Below, piece by piece: positions 59,503-64,000 of a stretch of DNA of 64,000 bases (position 1 is its first letter; the number at the start of each line of letters is the position of its first letter). The position numbers and the translations under genes were made by a program. The notes under the pieces are model-generated. The model was not told the DNA's origin. It saw only the letters and a list, made by a program, of their open reading frames with translations, and did not search any database. Source of the DNA: Aquabacterium sp. (GTDB taxonomy: Bacteria; Pseudomonadota; Gammaproteobacteria; Burkholderiales; Burkholderiaceae_C); the NCBI RefSeq assembly GCF_016195855.1, contig NZ_JACPYU010000014.1:1-64000 (forward strand), in the 5' to 3' direction.

Positions 59503-59868
59503 TCACGCGTGGCTCTCGTCGAAACAAGGCGCGAGTGCACGCACTTCCACGGTGCACCACTGCGCCGCCGGGCACGCGTGCGCCAGGTCAATGGCCTCTT
59601 CGCGGCTGACGTTCTGCAGCAGGAAGAAGCCGCCGATCATCTCCTTGGCCTCGGCAAAGGGACCATCCAGCGTCTGTGGCCGGCCATGCGCATGGCTGAC
59701 CCGCACCGCATCCGCCTGGGACGACAGCGACTCCACGGCTTTGAGCTTGCCCTGTGCGGCCAGCCCTTCGGCAAAGCGTTGCATCTGGGCGTAAGCCTCG
59801 CGGCCCTCAGCCTGTGTGCGCGTGGCGCGTTGGCCAACGGGTTCGATGATCAGCAGCATGTAGGACAT
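59503..59868 (-). CDS. YciI family (DGPF motif) protein
   Basis: A 121-residue protein beginning MSYMLLIIEPVGQRATRTQAEG and containing QTLDGPFAEAKEMIGGFFLLQNVSREEAIDLAHACP, the DGPF motif in the typical place. It is upstream of the VOC, YciI, VOC and sigma-factor genes on the same strand, but separated from the next gene by 130 bases with a candidate promoter, so it may be the first gene or a separate unit. Confidence 0.87.
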   Translation of the reverse strand: MSYMLLIIEPVGQRATRTQAEGREAYAQMQRFAEGLAAQGKLKAVESLSSQADAVRVSHAHGRPQTLDGPFAEAKEMIGGFFLLQNVSREEAIDLAHACPAAQWCTVEVRALAPCFDESHA

Positions 59869-59917
59869 AGAGGCAAGGCCGGCGGCTCAGTTCGTGCAAT
59901 GCCCGCATGCTACATAG

Positions 59918-62053
59918 CTAGCGGTAAACACCGCCCTTCGCGCGCAATTTGCCCGTCATGTGAGCGTGTGTTTTGGCACTAGCCCCATCGCCGATGCTGG
60001 TGGTGGTGATCACGTCCAGGTCGCGCCAGCCATTGGTGGAGGTGGATGCCAGGGCGAGGCGCACGGCCTTGTTTTCAATGGCGCAACCTGTTTCGGCATC
60101 GTCGAAGCAGTGTGCCGTGTCTCCCACCATCTGCCATGAGCTCATGGGCATGTTCTGGATGATGGGCCGCAAGGTCTTGCCGCGCTCGATGAACAGCGTG
60201 AGGTAATCGCTCTCGCCGCCGTCTGCATAGCGTGGGCTGTAGCCAATGTTCATGCGCACACCGAATGCGCGCAGCTTGGGCGCGATGTTGTAGGGGGCTG
60301 TGTCCAGGCGCAGGCTGTACTCGCTGATGCGGGTGCCGGCGTCCTCCAGGATCCGGTCGCGGTACACCCTGATCAACAGACGACGTTTGACATCGACCAC
60401 AGCCATCACGAAGCCCCTGTATGAGTTGCCATCTGTGTTGGGTGTCTCACGGAGTTCATGAAACAGAGCAAGCAGTGTCAGGTTCGGGTTCAAAGGGTGG
60501 GGCTGGCAGGTCAAGTCGATCATGCGGGGGTAGTCGGGCGATTCATCTTGTGGCCCGGCAAATGAGACCTCAAGGTCGTCTGACAGGAATGACCCCAGCA
60601 GGACGCGGTTGCATGTCGGGCGCTCCCCGGGGTTTTGATCGGAGCGGTTGGCCGTGATCCTGTTAGGGAGGGAGCGCCAGTCCTCGTCAGCGGGGGCGGT
60701 GGGGTTGGCGTGGCGATCGTCCACGAAGTAGGTGACGCCATTGCGGTTCGCTTCGCCCATGGTCGCGCTCATGGCGCCGGTGGCCGAACAGTCCAGATTG
60801 CGCTCCAGATCGCTGCTGTCACCTTGGCAGTCATCAAATGGCTTGGACCACCAGAGCTCAAGATGGCCATCGGCATCCAGATCCGATACACGCACGATGT
60901 CCGGCCGGTCTTGCGGCCAATACAAGCGTGCAGGCACGGTCAACTCCTGCAAACCATGCGGCGTCAGGATCAGGTCGACACGGGTGCTGTCGTTGTCTGC
61001 CAGTTCAAGTTCGATGAGCGAGCGGCTGTGCCCAGGGTGGCGCCAATGGGTGGCCATGCGGACCACGCGGTGCTGTTGCCACAGGGATCCGGCGTAGGCT
61101 TGCATGCTGGCAATGGCATCGGCATGCATGCCCTGGGTCAGGGTGCCCAGCCACGCCCGTTGATCGGGCTCGATGACGCCGTTCTCACCCGTCCTGGGCG
61201 CCTCATTGACCAGCTTGAGAAACTGGTGGCGCTTGTCCAGCGTGAGCTTGCTGTGCTGGAGGGCCAGCGGGGTGACCTGTGGTTCATGGACCCATGTTCG
61301 ACACAGGTCGGCCTGCCAGTTCAATGCGGGCTTGCCTTGCGCACTGAAACAGTCGCTCCCATTGCTGGTGAGCTGGCTGAGGATCTCGTCGCGCGTCGCA
61401 TCGGACGGGGTGCGCTGAAGCAGCTTCAGATACTGCCCGCGCAATTCGACCGCCTGCGCTGTGGTGCCGGCCTTGATCCGCGACCAATCCGGCTTGGCAC
61501 ATGGGGTGAACGGGGCGTCCTGGAGGTGCTGCGACACGAAGAGGTTGAGCAGGTCAGGGTGGGTGTTCAGCCATGCTTGGTGAAGGCTGCAGTTCTGGTC
61601 ATCTCCGCCAATGGCATTGATCTCGGCCATCACCGCATTGCGTATGGCAGGGGATTCGGCCATGTAGGTGCCCAGTGGGCCCCATGGGTTGACAAGGGCG
61701 TTGTAGTAACCCAGTTCGTAGTAGTACCAGCGGTGGTCGATGGCCTGTGTCATCGTGCGTTGGAGGACCGTCATTTGGTGCAAGGTGTTGGCCAGCGCAT
61801 TGGCGGGCCAGGCAGAAGGCTGCCTGACAACCGACGCAAGCTTGGCGCGCAAGAACGCGCCTCGCCGAAGCAATGCGTCGAAGCGGGGCTCCCCCTCCTG
61901 GCCACCTGCTCCGTATTGATCGGACGGCTTGTGAAGCGGTGGCAAGGGGGCATCAAGCTGCACCAGCGATTCCAGCCGTGCAAGGGCCGATGCCAACTCC
62001 GGATCGGCGGGGGGTGAGGCTGGCCCACAGGCGAAGCACCATGACGCAGTCAT
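59918..62053 (-). CDS. Large protein of unknown function, C-terminal part (downstream frame of an apparently frameshifted gene)
   Basis: An open frame of 711 codons starting ATG 62053 (MTASWCFACGP) with no Shine-Dalgarno and no signal peptide, but otherwise well-formed coding sequence. It has a Ca-binding-like DLDADGHLELWW loop (near residue 390) and several paired Cys (for example QGDSSDLERNLDCSATG). The real continuation seems to be the upstream frame (61953-62849): shifting by one base in the C6 run at 62009-62014 joins ASLTP to ADPELASALARLESLV. Thus this is likely the C-terminal two-thirds of one about 976-residue secreted protein. Function unknown. Confidence 0.75.
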   Translation of the reverse strand: MTASWCFACGPASPPADPELASALARLESLVQLDAPLPPLHKPSDQYGAGGQEGEPRFDALLRRGAFLRAKLASVVRQPSAWPANALANTLHQMTVLQRTMTQAIDHRWYYYELGYYNALVNPWGPLGTYMAESPAIRNAVMAEINAIGGDDQNCSLHQAWLNTHPDLLNLFVSQHLQDAPFTPCAKPDWSRIKAGTTAQAVELRGQYLKLLQRTPSDATRDEILSQLTSNGSDCFSAQGKPALNWQADLCRTWVHEPQVTPLALQHSKLTLDKRHQFLKLVNEAPRTGENGVIEPDQRAWLGTLTQGMHADAIASMQAYAGSLWQQHRVVRMATHWRHPGHSRSLIELELADNDSTRVDLILTPHGLQELTVPARLYWPQDRPDIVRVSDLDADGHLELWWSKPFDDCQGDSSDLERNLDCSATGAMSATMGEANRNGVTYFVDDRHANPTAPADEDWRSLPNRITANRSDQNPGERPTCNRVLLGSFLSDDLEVSFAGPQDESPDYPRMIDLTCQPHPLNPNLTLLALFHELRETPNTDGNSYRGFVMAVVDVKRRLLIRVYRDRILEDAGTRISEYSLRLDTAPYNIAPKLRAFGVRMNIGYSPRYADGGESDYLTLFIERGKTLRPIIQNMPMSSWQMVGDTAHCFDDAETGCAIENKAVRLALASTSTNGWRDLDVITTTSIGDGASAKTHAHMTGKLRAKGGVYR

Positions 62054-62849
62054 CGGGCCCGGTACCGCTGCAGCCTTCTCTGGCCAGGAAGCGCGAGAAC
62101 TTGCCGGGCAGGAAGGCTGCTACCCGCGCGCCGATGCCGCGAACTTCCTGCTGGTTGGCCTGGCGAGCCTCTGGTGTCCAGCCAGCCCTGTGACCGCTGC
62201 GTTCGCGAACACAAAAGCCAAAGTCGCCTTCCAGGCTGTCCGAGCTGGTGGCTGCAATGCCCCACATGCTCAACGAGCTGATTTTCAGTCGACGGCGGAA
62301 TGGGTCCGCATCCGGTGTGATCCAGGCAAGCTGGGGCATGCAGTTCCACATGGCCATGAAGGCCGCGGGCTCGTCCTGCCATGAGGCATAGGGGCCATAC
62401 AGGTGCAGGTGTGTGAAAAATCGCTGATCAGGTGCCTGGCGGGCTGCCGCCACCTCTTCGGGGAACCAGCCGGCCACCTTGTTGATCACGTCGGACGGCT
62501 TGTCAAAGCTCAGCAGGGTGCCTTGCCCGGCGAAGATGAGCCCGTTCTCTCGAACCACCTTGCGTTGCTTGAGCAGCTCCGGCATGGCGTAAAGCCGTTG
62601 AATGCGTTCGGGCGTGGCCTCGCGTACCACGAAGTCCTTCACGTCGTTTTCTTTGGTGCCCACCATTTGCTGGATCTCATGGATCACCGCATCAAATTCT
62701 GGCGGCGCCAAAGGCGGGCTCAGTTTGCTGGTTGTCTGTGCGTTGGCCTGGATCGGGCACACGAGTACCAGTGTGGCGGCGCCAGCGATGGCGATCGACA
62801 GCGCCGCGTGTGCGCGTCTGAACAGCCAGGCGCGAGCTTGCTTGATCAT
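61953..62849 (-). CDS. Large protein of unknown function, N-terminal part with signal peptide (upstream frame of an apparently frameshifted gene)
   Basis: A frame of 298 codons. ATG 62849 follows AGGGAGA and begins a signal peptide (AHAALSIAIAGAATLVLVCPIQANAQ, cut after ANA). It overlaps the downstream frame by 101 bases, and its last 30 residues (LTPRRSGVGIGPCTAGIAGAA) look like out-of-frame sequence. The likely intact gene spans 59918-62849, requiring one base removed from the C6 run. Mature N-terminal residues (PPEFDAVIHEIQQMVGTKENDVKDFVVREATPERIQRLY) match nothing I recognise. Sequencing error, true mutation and programmed slippage are all possible. Confidence 0.75.
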   Translation of the reverse strand: MIKQARAWLFRRAHAALSIAIAGAATLVLVCPIQANAQTTSKLSPPLAPPEFDAVIHEIQQMVGTKENDVKDFVVREATPERIQRLYAMPELLKQRKVVRENGLIFAGQGTLLSFDKPSDVINKVAGWFPEEVAAARQAPDQRFFTHLHLYGPYASWQDEPAAFMAMWNCMPQLAWITPDADPFRRRLKISSLSMWGIAATSSDSLEGDFGFCVRERSGHRAGWTPEARQANQQEVRGIGARVAAFLPGKFSRFLAREGCSGTGPDDCVMVLRLWASLTPRRSGVGIGPCTAGIAGAA

Positions 62850-62908
62850 GTGTCTCCCTTGAGCCCATTGCGGATGGGGCTTCTTGACACCAAGGATAGC
62901 CGACAGGC

Positions 62909-63388
62909 TCAGCCAGCTGACGAGACCCTTGGCAACGCATGGCCTGTCTCCAGCAGGGACTTGAGGTTCGACAGCACCTTGGGCCAGCCGCCCGAAATGC
63001 CGGCCAACATTTGCGGATCACGCTCCAGGTCTTCATGCGTGACTGTCAGGCACACCAGCTTGTCGCCGTGCGGTGCGATGTCGAAGGTGACGCGCGAGTG
63101 TTTGCGTTCATCCTCGGCATCGGCCGGCCTGGCCCAGGTGATCACCAGGCGTTGTGGCGGCTGGCTCTCCAGCACCTTGCCCACCATGTCGATGGCAGCG
63201 GTATCGTCGGCGCGTTGATGGGCCCAGGTCGAGCCGGGTTTCCAGTCCGATACGTTGAAGTGCGGCGCGCAGCTCCCGATCGGGTCCGCCCAATACTGAC
63301 GCGTCACGTCGGTGTCGACCAAGGCCCGCCACACCTTCTCTGGTGTCGTGGCGATGTAGGTCACATACACGAAGCTAGGTTTCGTCAT
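62909..63388 (-). CDS. SRPBCC (AHSA1/START-like) domain protein paired with an ArsR-type regulator
   Basis: A 159-residue protein with the activator-of-Hsp90-like START fold: FVYVTYIATTPEKVWRALVDTDVTRQYW, WKPGSTWAH and VTFDIAPHGDKLVCLTVTHEDLERDPQMLAGISGGWPKVLSNLKSLLETG. Its ATG at 63388 lies inside the ArsR gene (14-base overlap), the standard ArsR-SRPBCC pair. These proteins bind hydrophobic ligands; the ligand is unknown. Confidence 0.92.
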   Translation of the reverse strand: MTKPSFVYVTYIATTPEKVWRALVDTDVTRQYWADPIGSCAPHFNVSDWKPGSTWAHQRADDTAAIDMVGKVLESQPPQRLVITWARPADAEDERKHSRVTFDIAPHGDKLVCLTVTHEDLERDPQMLAGISGGWPKVLSNLKSLLETGHALPRVSSAG

Positions 63389-63704
63389 CTTGATCACCTT
63401 CCAGTTTCTGTTTGAGGGCATGCAGCGCGCTCAGGCGGCTGCGTTCGAACTTGCAGATCCAGCGCTCGTAGATCTCGTGCAGCGGCACCGGGTTGAGGTA
63501 ATGCAGCTTTTCCCGCCCTTGCCAGATCACGGCCACAAGCTGGGCTTGCTCCAGCAGTTGCAGGTGCTGGGTCACGGCCTGGCGTGTCATGGCCATGTGC
63601 TCGCACAAGGCGCTGAGCGTCTGGCCGTTGTCGCTGTGAAGCAGGTCCAGCAACTGCCTGCGCGTGGGGTCTGCCAGGGCCTTGAAAACTTTGTCGATAT
63701 CCAA
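63375..63704 (-). CDS. ArsR-type winged-helix regulator (non-metal type)
   Basis: A 109-residue regulator whose helix-turn-helix is SALCEHMAMTRQAVTQHLQLLEQAQLVAVIWQGREKLHYLNP. The family start is LxxKVFKALADPTRR, here DIDKVFKALADPTRRQLLDLLHS; no ATG or GTG precedes it in frame, so a TTG at 63704 is chosen (frame opens at 63791). There is no Shine-Dalgarno before it. The Cys-x-Cys metal site (ELCVCDL) of ArsR metal sensors is absent, so it is more likely a regulator of the SRPBCC partner. Translationally coupled to it. Confidence 0.85.
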   Translation of the reverse strand: MDIDKVFKALADPTRRQLLDLLHSDNGQTLSALCEHMAMTRQAVTQHLQLLEQAQLVAVIWQGREKLHYLNPVPLHEIYERWICKFERSRLSALHALKQKLEGDQDDET

Positions 63705-63737
63705 AATGGGCGGATGAGTCTGGGTGCGTTGGGATGA

Positions 63738-63767
63738 ATAATATGCAAGTAATTGCTTGCATGTCAA
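63738..63767 (-). promoter_or_regulatory. ArsR-type gene promoter with palindromic operator
   Basis: On the minus strand TTGACA (-35, perfect, 63762-63767), 18 bases, TATTAT (-10, 5 of 6, 63738-63743). The spacer is filled by ATGCAAG-(6)-CTTGCAT (63743-63762), a 7-base inverted repeat, so autorepression by steric block is plausible. Transcription would start near 63731, leaving a leader of about 27 bases before the TTG. Confidence 0.75.
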
Positions 63768-63838
63768 GGAGGAAAACGCCGGCACCCACACGAGGCAGGC
63801 ACCGGCGCTCTTCAGTTCACGCGGGTATCAGACCGACA

Positions 63839-64000
63839 TCAAATGATCGGCGCATCAACCAGGAGGGCATCTGGCTCAGGCTTGGGGCAACTCACGGGGA
63901 CGACCTGGCTGCTGCCGTTGAACTGGAGCGATGCGGCTGCGCTGCCCATGCCGATGACCATCGACGCGGCGCTTGTGCCTGGCTGGAACGGCCCGGCCGT
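63839..64000 (-). CDS. C-terminal end of an unidentified protein (gene continues past the window)
   Basis: The stop TGA is at 63839-63841 and the frame stays open to the window edge, giving about 53 residues ending QVVPVSCPKPEPDALLVDAPII. The segment is Ser/Ala/Gly-rich with a PKPEPDA stretch, and I do not recognise it. It lies 47 bases upstream of the ArsR promoter region, on the same strand. Confidence 0.45.
   Translation of the reverse strand, partial: TAGPFQPGTSAASMVIGMGSAAASLQFNGSSQVVPVSCPKPEPDALLVDAPII

Overview
The window is GC-rich bacterial chromosome from a betaproteobacterium, most likely order Burkholderiales (Comamonadaceae or Leptothrix/Rubrivivax-like relatives). This rests on protein style and gene order: lolB-ispE-tRNA-Gln-prs-rplY-pth, pilS-pilR-ampD, nrdA-nrdB followed by a lysine/alanine-repeat histone H1-like gene, and a tsaE-amiC / mutL / miaA neighbourhood next to queG. 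The genus cannot be fixed from the sequence. I see no prophage, insertion sequence, CRISPR array, rRNA or plasmid function. This is mostly core chromosome with a few accessory cassettes.

Layout. 1-2.2 kb: an AdeT1/2-like periplasmic solute-binding protein, cut by the window edge, and a lipoprotein, with several hairpins between them. 2.2-9.9 kb: ettA, small genes, the histone-like protein and nrdB/nrdA, with a tandem pair of NrdR-box-like sites upstream of nrdA. 10-19 kb: ampD, the PilS/PilR two-component pair, a PP0621-like protein, a CcsA-type membrane protein, ffh, a DUF2726 protein and ftsY; both halves of SRP targeting are present. 18.8-27.3 kb: rsmD-coaD-yfhL, then pth, rplY, prs, tRNA-Gln, ispE, lolB and a long TPR protein. 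27.3-32.2 kb: mutM, a dynamin-like GTPase overlapping mutY, and xthA, so three base-excision repair genes surround a membrane-remodelling-type GTPase.

32-46.8 kb is more accessory: an acyltransferase, a LysR regulator divergent from an azoreductase, a pirin, a TerC protein, folA-thyA, an OmpA-type lipoprotein, an ABC exporter, and a MarR-controlled tripartite EmrAB/outer-membrane drug efflux operon followed by an isolated flavodiiron-type metallo-beta-lactamase domain. 46.9-56.7 kb: miaA, an MFS transporter, an RsuA-family pseudouridine synthase with an RGD/RDP-rich tail, mutL, a DedA protein, amiC, tsaE and queG. 56.7-59.9 kb is an ECF42-type sigma factor with two YciI (DGPF) and two VOC proteins. 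59.9-62.9 kb holds a large secreted protein of unknown function that appears split by a frameshift in a run of six C. The window ends with an ArsR-type regulator/SRPBCC pair and a partial gene.

The best leads are the apparently frameshifted unknown gene, the ECF42 cassette with a candidate target promoter, the dynamin-like GTPase inserted among DNA-repair genes, and two repressor genes (MarR and ArsR type) whose own promoters carry a near-perfect palindrome between -35 and -10. Starts were moved from the longest open frame where a Shine-Dalgarno, signal peptide or family N-terminus supported it.
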